Shown in pieces: positions 34,428 to 47,821 of a stretch of DNA of 64,000 bases. The notes under the pieces were generated by a model. It did not search any database and was not told where the DNA came from. It was given only the letters and a program-made list of their open reading frames with translations. The DNA comes from Mesostigma viride. Lineage: Eukaryota; Streptophyta; Mesostigmatophyceae; Mesostigmatales; Mesostigmataceae. Numbering within the stretch: the stretch's first letter is position 1; the number at the start of each line of letters is the position of its first letter. The stretch is from the NCBI GenBank assembly GCA_009746045.1, contig RPFO01000076.1, forward strand, positions 3,110,420-3,174,419, in the 5' to 3' direction. The position numbers and the translations under genes were made by a program.

Positions 34428-37400
34428 CTAGTGGGGGGGCCAAGGCCCCCCACTTATTCGGACGCACTACGCCACCAGGGGCCCTGAGGCCCCCGCCGAA
34501 AGCTTCGACCCGCCGGGTTGAGCCCGCCGACCGGCCCGGCCTACTACGCCGGGGGGCGAACGCTCGGCGGCCTTCCTTTGGGGGCCTCCCATCGCGCGCG
34601 CTCGCGCCGGCCCGCCGCACCGTCGATCCCACGCTCCGTACCTCACGGGCACGTCCAGCACGCGTCCTACTACTAGTCCGTTCATTGCATGCAAGTATTT
34701 CCTTACTCATTACTTCATAACAACTGGAACTCACAATGAAGCTATGCCATGCAGGACACAATGTGGGTACCGCTTTTTGCAAGCGGCAGCCATAACGACC
34801 AAACACTTCCATGCAAACTCCCATGTTCATCATTCATTAATATTCATTGAGTGGCAATCCTTTGTAAACACATGCACCATCGGTCATGCCCACTATGACT
34901 TCATGCAGACAATGTTTTGTACATGACTCGACAGTGCCCTTGTGCGCGACCGTGGGGCGCGGCAGGCCAGCCCTGTCCATTCGTGGGTGTGGTGGGGAGC
35001 TGCCATGCATGCGTGGGTTTAGGGGGGGCTGGCATGCGTGCGTGGCTGTGGGGGGTGGCTGCCATGCGTGCGTGGGTGTGGCGGGTGGCTGGCATGCGTA
35101 TGTGGGTGTGGGGGGTGGCTGGCATGCACGTGCATGTGGGGGGTGGCTGTCATGCATGCGTGCATGTGGGGGGTGGCTGGCATGCATGCGTGGGTTTGTG
35201 GGGTGGCTGGCATGCGTGCATGGGTTTGTGGGGTGGCTAGCATGCATGCGTGGGTGTGGGGGGGAGCTGCCATGGACGCATGTGGGGCGGGGCAGGCTGG
35301 CATGCATGCGTGGGTGTGTGGGGGGGACGGCATGCGTACGTTGGTGACGGGGGTGGCTGGCATGCATAAGTGGGTTTGTGGGGTGGCTGGCATGCATGCG
35401 TGCATGTGGGGGGGGCTGGCACGCGTGTGTGGGTTTGGGGGGGGCTGGCATGCATGCGTGTGTGTGGGGGGGGGGCTGGCACGCGTGTGTGGGTTTGGGG
35501 GGGGGCTGGCATGCATGCGTGTGTGTGGGGGGGGGCTGACATAAGTGCGTGGGTGTGGGGGTGGCTGGCATGCGTGCGTGGGTGTGGGGGGGCTGGCATG
35601 CGTACGTGGGTTTGTGGGGTGGCTGGCATGCATGCGTGCATGTGGGGGGGAGCTGGCATGCGTGCGCGGGTGTGTGGGTGGCTGGCGTGCGTGCGTGGGT
35701 GTGGGGGGTGGCTGGCATGCGTGCGTGGGGTTGTGGGGTGGCATGCATGCATGCTAGGTGTGGGGGGGGCTGCCATGCGTGCGTGGGTTTGGGGAGGATG
35801 GCATGCGTGCGTGGGTGTGTCGGGGGCTAGCATGCGTGCGTGGGGTTGTGGGGTGGCTGGCATGCATGCGTGCATGTGGGGAGGGGCTTCCATGCGTGCG
35901 TGGGTTTGGGGGAGGGCTACCATGCGTTTGTGGGTGTGTGGGGGGGCTGGCATCCATGCCTGGGGTTTTTTGGGGGGGCTTCCATGCATGCGTGGGTGTG
36001 GCGGGGGGCTGGCATGCGTGCGTGGGTGTGGAGGGGAGCTGCCATGCATGCATGTGGGGCGGGGCGGGCTGCCATGCGTGCGTGTGTGGGGGGGGAGTGG
36101 CATGCATTTGTGGGTGCGGTGGGGAGCTGCCATGCATGCGTTGGTTTAGGGGGGTGGCTGGCATGGGTGCCTGGGTTCGTGGGGTGGCTGCCATGCATGC
36201 GTGGGTATGGGGGGTGGCTGGCATGCGTATGTAGGTGTGGGGGGTGGCTGGCATGCACAAGTGGGTTTGTGGGAGGACTGGCATGCGTGCGTGGGTGTGA
36301 AAGGGGCTGCCATGCGTGCGTGGGTTTGTGGGATGGCTGGCATGCATGCGTGCATGTGGGGGGGGCTAGCATGCATTCGTGGGTGTGGTGGGGTGCTGCC
36401 ATGCATGCGTGGGTGTGGGGGGGGCTGACATGCGTGCCTGGGTTCGTGGGGTGGCTGCCATGCGTGCGTGGGTGTAGGGGGTGGCTGGCATGAGTACGTT
36501 GGTGAGGGGGGTGGCTGGCATGCATAAGTGGGCCCGCGGTGCCCCTGATTGCTGTCTGGCCCCTAATCATGTGGATGTGGCTGGCTGCCTGCCCGCCTGT
36601 TTGCCCCATCCCCAAACCCCATGCCGCAAGGCTCGTGGCTCAAGCCCCATGGCTCATGCCCCATGGCCCTTGCCTGCCAGCCTAGCTGTGCTGCATACCC
36701 TCCCCTGCCTCGCCTGGCCTGGCCTTGCCTGCCCTGCCCTCTCTGCCTGGGGATAGCCTGCACAATGAGACAGAAACACAACAGACCCAGCAAAGCAAGA
36801 TTCATGTTGTAAGCCAGTGGAGATTACTTTTGACTTGCTTGATGAAGAAATATAACACACCTTCTACTGTCACACCTTCTGTAAACAAATGATTTATTGA
36901 TCACCTTATACACCACGTAGACATGTTACCAGACGCGCTCTTCAGCCCAGTGAAAATCCACGTGCGAAGCACGGCAGATTATCTAACGCAGTAAGCACCA
37001 TGAATGTCAGCCAGTAAAGCAGTAAATGACGCCCTAAACTCGTTACCAGGCAAGAATCCAGAGGGGCATGCCTAGTATATTCCAGTAAATAGCATCACAG
37101 ATCATCTGGCAACGGACGTTCACACGGGAAACGCGAAGGACCGTGAAGATGGCGTCCTGCACGGCTAAGAAAATGAAACGCAGACCCTTGCTACGCTATG
37201 TCTTCGCTGCGACTAGGTGAATTCGGCCCAATGGAAACAACGCAACCGAGGAAACGCATCAGAAAGAGAGCAGGCACTAGCCCTGTCATCGAAACAACCG
37301 ACTCACCATCGGCATCGCCAGCGTACGTCCCGTCGCAACAAATTGATTCCAGCGTTCATTCCAATATGGTGTGACGACAACAGAAACTCGTCGGCCACAC

Positions 37401-38508
37401 CCACGCCTTCCACGAACAGCAAACTGATTTCACTAGGCACCCAATACGTCAAGCAAAGAAGCACGATAGCATAATACCTAAATCTACAACGACATTCCAT
37501 TTCCAGCTAGCTAGCTATCGCAGCAGGCCAGAGCTCCCCGAACCTCTCCCACGCACGTGACTGCCCACCGACGGCCAGCCATAAGAAACAATTCAAAGGT
37601 ACGCATCGAAATTGAACATTGAACGCTATAAAAGCAACGTCCACGCATTGTCCATCCCCAATTTTCCAGGCAGCGTTCACCGCCATCCCCAGCCAGCAGG
37701 AATCAAGTGCTGTCGCAGCATGTCGCCCCCTCACCCCCTCGCAGTCCTGGTTTATGCACGTTCGGTTGCTTGGGCGCGTCCAGGCGGTCCAGCACCGCGT
37801 ACTACCCACTTGAAAATCCTCCCAAGTCATTTTTTCCCTGCTTGTGAAGTACGGAATCTGGCAGACATCGTCCAGCAAGCATCGTACTACGCTCCGCTCC
37901 TCCAAGTCAAATTCTGCGTGCACTCTTCATCTTAAATTCACGGTCAGATCACGTTCAGACTTAAATTTCGGTCTGAATCGAAAATTGCTATGGAATCCTA
38001 AGTTATACGGTTTCTGAACGAAATGCGTTCAGTTTTTCTGAACAAACCTCGCCTGTACATGCCGGGGTTGTACGTCTCCCGAGAACGGCGCGTTCTCGGC
38101 CTAGCGATGGGCCCAGTAGGCGTACTTCCGCGTCCCACATCGGTCTACTAGCCGCCGAAAGTTTGATTCGCGTCTTTGTTTGACGGGGCGCGCAACAAGC
38201 CGACATCGTGCCGGGTTCCGTATTTTTATCTGGCCGCGGCCATTGGCTGGCCTCCCCACCTGTGCGCAAACGAGCTGAACAGGATCTGGACATAACTGCC
38301 GTTTCAGGCCCGTTCAGGAAACCTTAACACTCGATCTGCCTAGTTTGCCACTTTTCGGGCAACTGCTCCGATTGGGCGCCACCGCGGATCTCCGGATCGC
38401 ACTGACTATCGGCCGCCCTGCGCTCGCGGTTTTCGTACGGGCCACTTTTCGGGCCTCACGGTTCGCCAAACTTTTGCGTTGGGGTTAATCGTAGTCACTA
38501 GAAGGGGA
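34428..38508 (-). mobile_element. Array unit 9, family A (copy of unit 1)
   Basis: Starts CTAGTGGGG with the hairpin and ends CACTAGAAGGGGA. It matches unit 1 almost base for base at an offset of ~33.2 kb, differing in G-run lengths and a few bases (for example near 36880). TATA box at 37627. Confidence 0.7.
34981..36532. repeat. G-rich minisatellite of unit 9
   Basis: Same order as the unit-1 minisatellite, with only small G-run differences. Confidence 0.95.
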
Positions 38509-41500
38509 CTAGTGGGGGGGCCAAGGCCCCCCACTTATTCGGACGCACTACGCCACCAGGGGCCCTGAGGCCCCCGCCGAAAGCTTCGACCCGCCGGGTT
38601 GAGCCCGCCGACCGGCCCGGCCTACTACGCCGGGGGGCGAACGCTCGGCGGCCTTCCTTTGGGGGCCTCCCATCGCGCGCGCTCGCGCCGGCCCGCCGCA
38701 CCGTCGATCCCACGCTCCGTACCTCACGGGCACGTCCAGCACGCGTCCTACTACTAGTCCGTTCATTGCATGCAAGTATTTCCTTACTCATTACTTCCTA
38801 ACAACTGGAACTCACAATGAAGCTATGCCATGCAGGACACAATGTGGGTACCGCTTTTTGCAAGCGGCAGCCATAACGACCAAACACTTCCATGCAAACT
38901 CCCATGTTCATCATTCATTAATATTCATTGAGTGGCAATCCTTTGTAAACACATGCACCATCGGTCATGCCCACTATGACTTCATGCAGACAATGTTTTG
39001 TACATGACTCGACAGTGCCCTTGTGCGCGACCGTGGGGCGCGGCAGGCCAGCCCTGTCCATTCGTGGGTGTGGTGGGGAGCTGCCATGCATGCGTGGGTT
39101 TAGGGGGGGCTGGCATGCGTGCGTGGCTGTGGGGGGTGGCTGCCATGCGTGCGTGGGTGTGGCGGGTGGCTGGCATGCGTATGTGGGTGTGGGGGGTGGC
39201 TGGCATGCACGTGCATGTGGGGGGTGGCTGTCATGCATGCGTGCATGTGGGGGGTGGCTGGCATGCATGCGTGGGTTTGTGGGGTGGCTGGCATGCGTGC
39301 ATGGGTTTGTGGGGTGGCTAGCATGCATGCGTGGGTGTGGGGGGGAGCTGCCATGGACGCATGTGGGGCGGGGCAGGCTGGCATGCATGCGTGGGTGTGT
39401 GGGGGGACGGCATGCGTACGTTGGTGACGGGGGTGGCTGGCATGCATAAGTGGGTTTGTGGGGTGGCTGGCATGCATGCGTGCATGTGGGGGGGGCTGGC
39501 ACGCGTGTGTGGGTTTGGGGGGGGCTGGCATGCATGCGTGTGTGTGGGGGGGCTGGCACGCGTGTGTGGGTTTGGGGGGGGCTGGCATGCATGCGTGTGT
39601 GTGGGGGGGGCTGACATAAGTGCGTGGGTGTGGGGGTGGCTGGCATGCGTGCGTGGGTGTGGGGGGGCTGGCATGCGTACGTGGGTTTGTGGGGTGGCTG
39701 GCATGCATGCGTGCATGTGGGGGGGAGCTGGCATGCGTGCGCGGGTGTGTGGGTGGCTGGCGTGCGTGCGTGGGTGTGGGGGGTGGCTGGCATGCGTGCG
39801 TGGGGTTGTGGGGTGGCATGCATGCATGCTAGGTGTGGGGGGGGCTGCCATGCGTGCGTGGGTTTGGGGAGGATGGCATGCGTGCGTGGGTGTGTCGGGG
39901 GCTAGCATGCGTGCGTGGGGTTGTGGGGTGGCTGGCATGCATGCGTGCATGTGGGGAGGGGCTTCCATGCGTGCGTGGGTTTGGGGGAGGGCTACCATGC
40001 GTTTGTGGGTGTGTGGGGGGGCTGGCATCCATGCCTGGGGTTTTTTGGGGGGGCTTCCATGCATGCGTGGGTGTGGCGGGGGGCTGGCATGCGTGCGTGG
40101 GTGTGGAGGGGAGCTGCCATGCATGCATGTGGGGCGGGGCGGGCTGCCATGCGTGCGTGTGTGTGGGGGGGGAGTGGCATGCATTTGTGGGTGCGGTGGG
40201 GAGCTGCCATGCATGCGTTGGTTTAGGGGGGTGGCTGGCATGGGTGCCTGGGTTCGTGGGGTGGCTGCCATGCATGCGTGGGTATGGGGGTGGCTGGCAT
40301 GCGTATGTAGGTGTGGGGGGTGGCTGGCATGCACAAGTGGGTTTGTGGGAGGACTGGCATGCGTGCGTGGGTGTGAAAGGGGCTGCCATGCGTGCGTGGG
40401 TTTGTGGGATGGCTGGCATGCATGCGTGCATGTGGGGGGGGCTAGCATGCATTCGTGGGTGTGGTGGGGTGCTGCCATGCATGCGTGGGTGTGGGGGGGG
40501 CTGACATGCGTGCCTGGGTTCGTGGGGTGGCTGCCATGCGTGCGTGGGTGTAGGGGGTGGCTGGCATGAGTACGTTGGTGAGGGGGGTGGCTGGCATGCA
40601 TAAGTGGGCCCGCGGTGCCCCTGATTGCTGTCTGGCCCCTAATCATGTGGATGTGGCTGGCTGCCTGCCCGCCTGTTTGCCCCATCCCCAAACCCCATGC
40701 CGCAAGGCTCGTGGCTCAAGCCCCATGGCTCATGCCCCATGGCCCTTGCCTGCCAGCCTAGCTGTGCTGCATACCCTCCCCTGCCTCGCCTGGCCTGGCC
40801 TTGCCTGCCCTGCCCTCTCTGCCTGGGGATAGCCTGCACAATGAGACAGAAACACAACAGACCCAGCAAAGCAAGATTCATGTTGTAAGCCAGTGGAGAT
40901 TACTTTTGACTTGCTTGATGAAGAAATATAACACACCTTCTACTGTCACACCTTCTACGAACAAATGATTTATTGATCACCTTATACACCACGTAGACAT
41001 GTTACCAGACGCGCTCTTCAGCCCAGTGAAAATCCACGTGCGAAGCACGGCAGATTATCTAACGCAGTAAGCACCATGAATGTCAGCCAGTAAAGCAGTA
41101 AATGACGCCCTAAACTCGTTACCAGGCAAGAATCCAGAGGGGCATGCCTAGTATATTCCAGTAAATAGCATCACAGATCATCTGGCAACGGACGTTCACA
41201 CGGGAAACGCGAAGGACCGTGAAGATGGCGTCCTGCACGGCTAAGAAAATGAAACGCAGACCCTTGCTACGCTATGTCTTCGCTGCGACTAGGTGAATTC
41301 GGCCCAATGGAAACAACGCAACCGAGGAAACGCATCAGAAAGAGAGCAGGCACTAGCCCTGTCATCGAAACAACCGACTCACCATCGGCATCGCCAGCGT
41401 ACGTCCCGTCGCAACAAATGATTCCAGCGTTCATTCCAATATGGTGTGACGACAACAGAAACTCGTCGGCCACACCCACGCCTTCCACGAACAGCAAACT

Positions 41501-42583
41501 GATTTCACTAGGCACCCAATACGTCAAGCAAAGAAGCACGATAGCATAATACCTAAATCTACAACGACATTCCATTTCCAGCTAGCTAGCTATCGCAGCA
41601 GGCCAGAGCTCCCCGAACCTCTCCCACGCACGTGACTGCCCACCGACGGCCAGCCATAAGAAACAATTCAAAGGTACGCATCGAAATTGAACATTGAACG
41701 CTATAAAAGCAACGTCCACGCATTGTCCATCCCCAATTTTCCAGGCAGCGTTCACCGCCATCCCCAGCCAGCAGGAATCAAGTGCTGTCGCAGCATGTCG
41801 CCCCCTCACCCCCTCGCAGTCCTGGTTTATGCACGTTCGGTTGCTTGGGCGCGTCCAGGCGGTCCAGCACCGCGTACTACCCACTTGAAAATCCTCCCAA
41901 GTCATTTTTTCCCTGCTTGTGAAGTACGGAATCTGGCAGACATCGTCCAGCAAGCATCGTACTACGCTCCGCTCCTCCAAGTCAAATTCTGCGTGCACTC
42001 TTCATCTTAAATTCACGGTCAGATCACGTTCAGACTTAAATTTCGGTCTGAATCGAAAATTGCTATGGAATCCTAAGTTATACGGTTTCTGAACGAAATG
42101 CGTTCAGTTTTTCTGAACAAACCTCGCCTGTACATGCCGGGGTTGTACGTCTCCCGAGAACGGCGCGTTCTCGGCCTAGCGATGGGCCCAGTAGGCGTAC
42201 TTCCGCGTCCCACATCGGTCTACTAGCCGCCGAAAGTTTGATTCGCGTCTTTGTTTGACGGGGCGCGCAACAAGCCGACATCGTGCCGGGTTCCGTATTT
42301 TTATCTGGCCGCGGCCATTGGCTGGCCTCCCCACCTGTGCGCAAACGAGCTGAACAGGATCTGGACATAACTGCCGTTTCAGGCCCGTTCAGGAAACCTT
42401 AACACTCGATCTGCCTAGTTTGCCACTTTTCGGGCAACTGCTCCGATTGGGCGCCACCGCGGATCTCCGGATCGCACTGACTATCGGCCGCCCTGCGCTC
42501 GCGGTTTTCGTACGGGCCACTTTTCGGGCCTCACGGTTCGCCAAACTTTTGCGTTGGGGTTAATCGTAGTCACTAGAAGGGGA
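38509..42583 (-). mobile_element. Array unit 10, family A (copy of unit 2)
   Basis: Same limits and order as unit 2, with TATA box at 41702. It shares the unit-2-specific CCTTCTACGAAC variant (40951), which supports a pairwise unit 2-unit 10 relationship. Confidence 0.7.
39061..40608. repeat. G-rich minisatellite of unit 10
   Basis: Same order as in units 1 and 2. Confidence 0.95.
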
Positions 42584-43173
42584 CTAGTGGGGGGGCCAAG
42601 GCCCCCCACTTATTCGGACGCACTACGCCACCAGGGGCCCTGAGGCCTTCGCCGAAAGCTTCGACCCGCCGGGTTGAGCCCGCCGACCGGGCCGGCCTAC
42701 TACGCCGGGGGGCGAACGCTCGGCGGCCTTCCTTTGGGGGCTTCCCCTCGCGCGCGCTCGCGCCGGCCCGCCGCACCGTCGATCCCACGCTCCGTCCCTC
42801 ACGGGCACGTCCAGCACGCGTCGTACTACTAGTACATCAACCCAGTCCGAATAGTACTGTATATCGTGAGACGTCGCCGTTCATTGCATGCAAGTATTTC
42901 CTTACTCATTACTTCGTAATAACTGAAACTCACAATGCAGCTAAGCCATGCAGGACACAATGTGGGTACCGCTTTTGGCAAGCCATAACGACAAAACACT
43001 TCCATGCAAACTCCCATGTTCATCATTCATTATTATTCATTGAGTGGCAATCCTTTGTAAACACATGCACCAATTCGGTCATGCCCACTATGACTTCATG
43101 TAGACAATGTTTTGTACATGACTCGACAGTGCCCTTGTGCGCGACCGTGGGGCGTGGCAGGCTAGCCCTCTCC

Positions 43174-44718
43174 ATTCGTGGGTGTGGTGGGGAGCTGCCA
43201 TGCATGCGTGGGTTTAGGCCCGGTGGCTGGCATGCGTGCGTGGGTGTGGGGGGTGGCTGCCGTGCGTGCGTGGGTGTGGGGGGTGGCTGGCATGCGTACG
43301 TGGGTGTGGGGGGTGGCTAGCATGCACGTGCATGCGGGGGGTGGCTGGCATGCATGCGTGCATGTGGGGGGTGGCTGGCATGCATGCGTGGGTTTGTGGG
43401 GTGGCTGCCATGCGTGCGTGGGTGTGGGGTGTGGCTGGCATGCGTATGTGGGTGTGGGGGGTGGCTAGCATGCACGTGCATGTGGGGGGTGGCTGTCATG
43501 CATGCGTGCATGTGGGGGGTGGCTGGGATGCATGCGTGGGTTTGTGGGGGGGCTGGCATGCGTGCGTGGGTGTGGGGGTGGCTGGCATGCGTGCGTGGGT
43601 TTGCGGGGTGGCTGGCATGCATGTGTGGGTGTGGGCGGGAGCTGCCATGCACGCATGTGGGGCGGGGCAGGCTGGCATGCGTGCGTGGGTGTGGGGGGGG
43701 ACGGCATGCGTACGTTGCTGACGCGGGTGGCTGGCATGCATAAGTGGGTTTGTGGGGTGGCTGGCATGCATGCGTGCAAGTGGGGGGGGCTGGCACGCGT
43801 GTGTGGGTTTTGGGGGGGCTGGCATGCATGCGTGTGTGGGGGGGGGCTGACATAAGTGCGTGGGTGTGGGGGTGGCTGGCATGCGTGCCTGGGTTTGGGG
43901 TTGGGCTGCCATGCGTGTGTGGGTTTAGGGGGTGGCTGGCATGCGTGCCTGGGTTCTTAGGGTGGGCTGCCATGCGTGCGTGGGTGTGGGGGGTGGCTGG
44001 CATGCGTACGTGGGTGTGGGGGGTGGCTGGCATCCATGCGTGCATGTGGGGGGTGGCTGGCATGCATGCGTGGGCTCGTGGGGTGGCTGGCATGCGTGCG
44101 TGGGTGTGGGGGGGAGTGGCATGCGTGCGTGGGTGTGGGGGGGGCTGGCATCCATGCGTGGGTTTGCGGGGTGGCTGGCATGCATGCGTGCATGTGGGGT
44201 GGCTGGCAAGCATGCGTGCATGTGGGGGTTGGCTGGCATGCGTGCGTGGGTTGGGGGGCGGCTGCCGTGCGTGCGTGGGTGTGTGTGGGGGCTGGCATGC
44301 ATGCATGCATGTGGGGGGGCTGCCATTCATGCGTGGGTTTGTGGGGTGCCTGGCATGCATGCGTGCATGAGGGGGGTGGCTGGCATGCGCGCGTGGGTGT
44401 GTGGGGGGCGTACGTGGGTCTGGGGGGTGGCTGGCATGCCTGCGTGGGGTTTGTGAGGGGGCTGGCATGCATGCGTGGGTGTAGTGGGGGGCTGCCATGC
44501 ATGCGTGGGTTTGTGGGGGGGCTGGCACGCGTGCGTGGGTTCGTGGGGTGGCTGCCATGCGTGCGTGGGTGTGTGGGGTGGCTGGCATGCGTACGTGGGT
44601 GTGGGGGGTGGCTGGCATGCATAAGTGGGTTTGTGGGGGGGCTGGCATGCGTGCGTGGGCATGGGGGTGGCTGGCATGCGTGCGTGGGTCGGTGGGGTGC
44701 CTGGCATGCATAAGTGGG
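43174..44718. repeat. G-rich minisatellite, first block of unit 11
   Basis: Same order as the first block of unit 3. Confidence 0.95.
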
Positions 44719-44776
44719 CCCGCGGTGCCCCTGATTGCTGTCTGGCCCCTAATCATGTGGATGTGGCTGGCTGCCT

Positions 44777-45541
44777 GCTGGCACGCGTGTGTGGGTTTTG
44801 GGGGGGCTGGCATGCATGCGTGTGTGTGTGGGGGCTGAGATGCGTGCGTGGGTGTGGGGGTGGCTGGCATGCGTGCCTGGGTTTGGGGTTGGGCTGCCAT
44901 GCGTGCGTGGGTTTAGGGGGTGGCTGGCATGCGTGCCTGGGTTCGTAGGGTGGGCTGCCATGCGTGCGTGGGTGTGGGGGGTGGCTGGCATGCGTACGTG
45001 GGTGTGGGGGGTGGCTGGCATCCATGCGTGCATGTGGGGGTGGCTGGCATCCATGCGTGCATGTGGGGGGTGGCTGGCATGCGTGCGTGGGCTCGTGGGG
45101 TGGCTGGCTTGCGTGCGTGGGTGTGGGGGTGGCTGGCATCCATGCGTGGGTTTGCGGGGTGGCTGGCATGCATGCGTGCATGTGGGGGGGGGCTGGCATG
45201 CGTGCGTGGGTGTGGGGGGGGCGTACGTGGGTATGGGGGGTGGCTGGCATGCGTCCGTGGGTGTGGGGGCGGAGTGGCATGCATGCGTGGGTGTGGTGGG
45301 GGGCTGCCATGCATGCGTGGGTTTAGGGGGGGGCTGGCATGCGTGCCTGGGTTCGTGGGGTGGCTTCCATGCGTGCGTGGGTGTGGGGGGTGGCTGGCAT
45401 GCGTACGTGGGTGTGGGGGGTGGCTGGCATGCATAAGTGGGTTTGTGTAAGGGGCGGGGGGGTGGCTGGCATGCGTGCGTGGGCATGGGGGTGGCTGGCA
45501 TGCGTGCGTGGGTTGGTGGGGTGCCTGGCATGCATAAGTGA
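44777..45541. repeat. G-rich minisatellite, second block of unit 11
   Basis: Resumes with CTGGCACGCG after a truncated exit block, as in unit 3. The internal duplication therefore predates the unit 3/unit 11 duplication. Confidence 0.9.
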
Positions 45542-47821
45542 GCCCGCGGTGCCCCTGATTGCTGTCTGGCCCCTAATCATGTGGATGTGGCTGGCTGCCT
45601 GCCCTCCTGTTTGCCCCATCCCCAAACCCCATGCCGCAAGGCTCGTAGCTCAAGCCCCATGGCTCATGCCCCATGGCCCTTGCCTGCCAGCCTACCTGTG
45701 CTGCATACCCTTGCAGCCTTTCCTGCCTCGCCTGGCGTGGCCTGCCCTGCCCTCTCTGCCCTCCCGCCCGCCCATGCGGTCCGTTGCCACGGATGGAAAA
45801 TGAGAAGAAAATAATATGGCCCCGCTGGCACCACAAATCACCTGGTTGGTCAACCAAGGGGATAGCCTGCACAATGAGACAGGAACACAGCAGACCCAGC
45901 AAAGCAAGATTCAGGTTGTAAGCCAGTGGAGATTACTTTTGACTTGCTTGATGAAGAAATACAACACACCTTCTACGGTCACACCTTCTATGAACAAATG
46001 GTTGATTGATCACCTTATACACCACGTAAACATGTTACCAGACGCGCTCTTCAGTCCAGTGAAAATCCACGTGCGAAGCAAGGCAGATTATCTTACGCAG
46101 TAAGCACCATGAATGTCAGCCACTACAGCAGTAAATGACGCCCTAAACTCATGACCAGGCAAGCATCCACAGGGGCTTTCACCGCCCAGTATATTCCAGT
46201 AAATATCATCACAGATCCTCTGGCAACGGACGTTGACACGGGAAACCCGAAGGACCATGAAGATGGCGTCCTGCACGGCTAAGAAAATGAAACGCAGACC
46301 CTTGCTACGCTATGTCTTCGCTGCGACTAGGTGAAGTCGGCCCAATGGAAACAACGCAACCGAGGAAACGCATCAAAAAGAGAGCAGGCACTATCCCGGT
46401 CATCGAAACAAACGACTCACCATCGGCATCGCCAGCGTACGTCCCGTGGCAACAAATCCAGCGTTCATTCCAATATTGCGTGACGACAACAGAAACTCGT
46501 CGGCCACACCCACGCCTTCCACGAACAGTAAACCTATTTCACTAGGCACCCAATACGTCAAGCAAAGAAGCACGATAACATAATACCTAAATCTACAACG
46601 ACATTCCATTTCCAGGTCGCTAGCTATCGCAGCAGGCCATAGCGCCACTAACCTCTCCCACGCACGTGAATGCCCACCGACGGCCAGCCAGATCAGAAAC
46701 AATTCAAAGGTACGCATCGAAATGGAACATTGAACGCTATAAAAGCAATGCCCACGCATTGTCCATCCCCAATTTTCCAGGCAGCGTTGACCGCCATCCC
46801 CAGCCAGCAGGAATATTAAGTGCTGTCGCAGCATGTCGCCCCCTCTCCCCCTCGCAGTCCTGGTTTATGCACGTTCGATTGCTTGGGCGCGTCCAGGCGG
46901 TCCAGCACCGCGTACTACCCAGTACCCACTTGAAAATCCTCCCAAGTCATTTTTTCCCTGCCTGGTAAGTACGGAATCTGGCAGAAATTCGTCCAGCAAG
47001 CATCATACTACTCTCCACTGCTCCAAGTCAAATTTTGCGTATAAATTTAGAATAAATATCAGTCACATCATGTTCAGACTATAACTCCGGTCTGAATCGA
47101 AAAGTGATGCGAAAACACTCAGTGAAACGGTTTCTGCACGCAATGCGGACAGGAAAACGGCCGTAACGCCCAAAATGCTACGGTTTCTAAACATTTTCTG
47201 GACGTTCCGTCGAGATGCCGCACTGAACGCTACGAAATTTTAGGACGGCGCGCTGTCGGCCTCGCGATGGGCCCAGTAACGCCCAAAATGTTACGGCTTC
47301 TAAACATTTTCTGGACGTTCCGTCGAGCTGCCGCACTGAACGCTACGAAATTTGAGGACGGCGCGCTCTCGGCCTAGCGATGGGCGCAGTAGCCGAAGTT
47401 GATCGCCACAAGGCATGGGATGTTTCGTAAGAGATGCATTCGCGCAAGAGTTTGAGAGCCGCGCAACAACTTGACATCGCGTTTCAGGTCCGTCAAACTG
47501 CCTGTGTTTTCTTGATCCTCCCATTGGCGGGCCGCCCCCCCTGCTGAACAAAGTTCTGAACCGGATCAACCCCTGCCCGCAAAAGTGCTGAACCGGATCT
47601 GGACAGATCAGACGTTTCAGCCCCCGTTCAGAACGTGTGAGACTCGATCTGCCTAGTTTGCCACTTTTCGGGCAACTGCTCCGATTGGGCGCCACCGCGG
47701 ATCTCCGAATCGCCCTGACTATCGGCCGCCCTGCGCTCGCGGTTTTCGTACGGGCCACTTTTCGGGCCTCACGGTTTGACCAATTTTTTCGTCCGTGTTA
47801 ATCGTAGTCACTAGAGGGGGA

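Larger units (their letters stand above)
42584..47821 (-). mobile_element. Array unit 11, family A, enlarged; last unit of the array
   Basis: Copy of unit 3, including the doubled minisatellite, the twofold ~120-bp segment (about 47165-47390) and the TCCCCCTCTAGTGAC minus-strand 5' end. Homology stops exactly after GGGGGA at 47821, where unit 3 continues with CTAG and this copy continues with unique AAGTGGCATTTTC. This defines the outer boundary of the array. TATA box at 46738. Confidence 0.75.

Noticed and set aside
1-47821. rDNA intergenic spacer array
   Set aside because: The ~4-kb unit size would fit an IGS, but no rRNA-like sequence is present in any unit.
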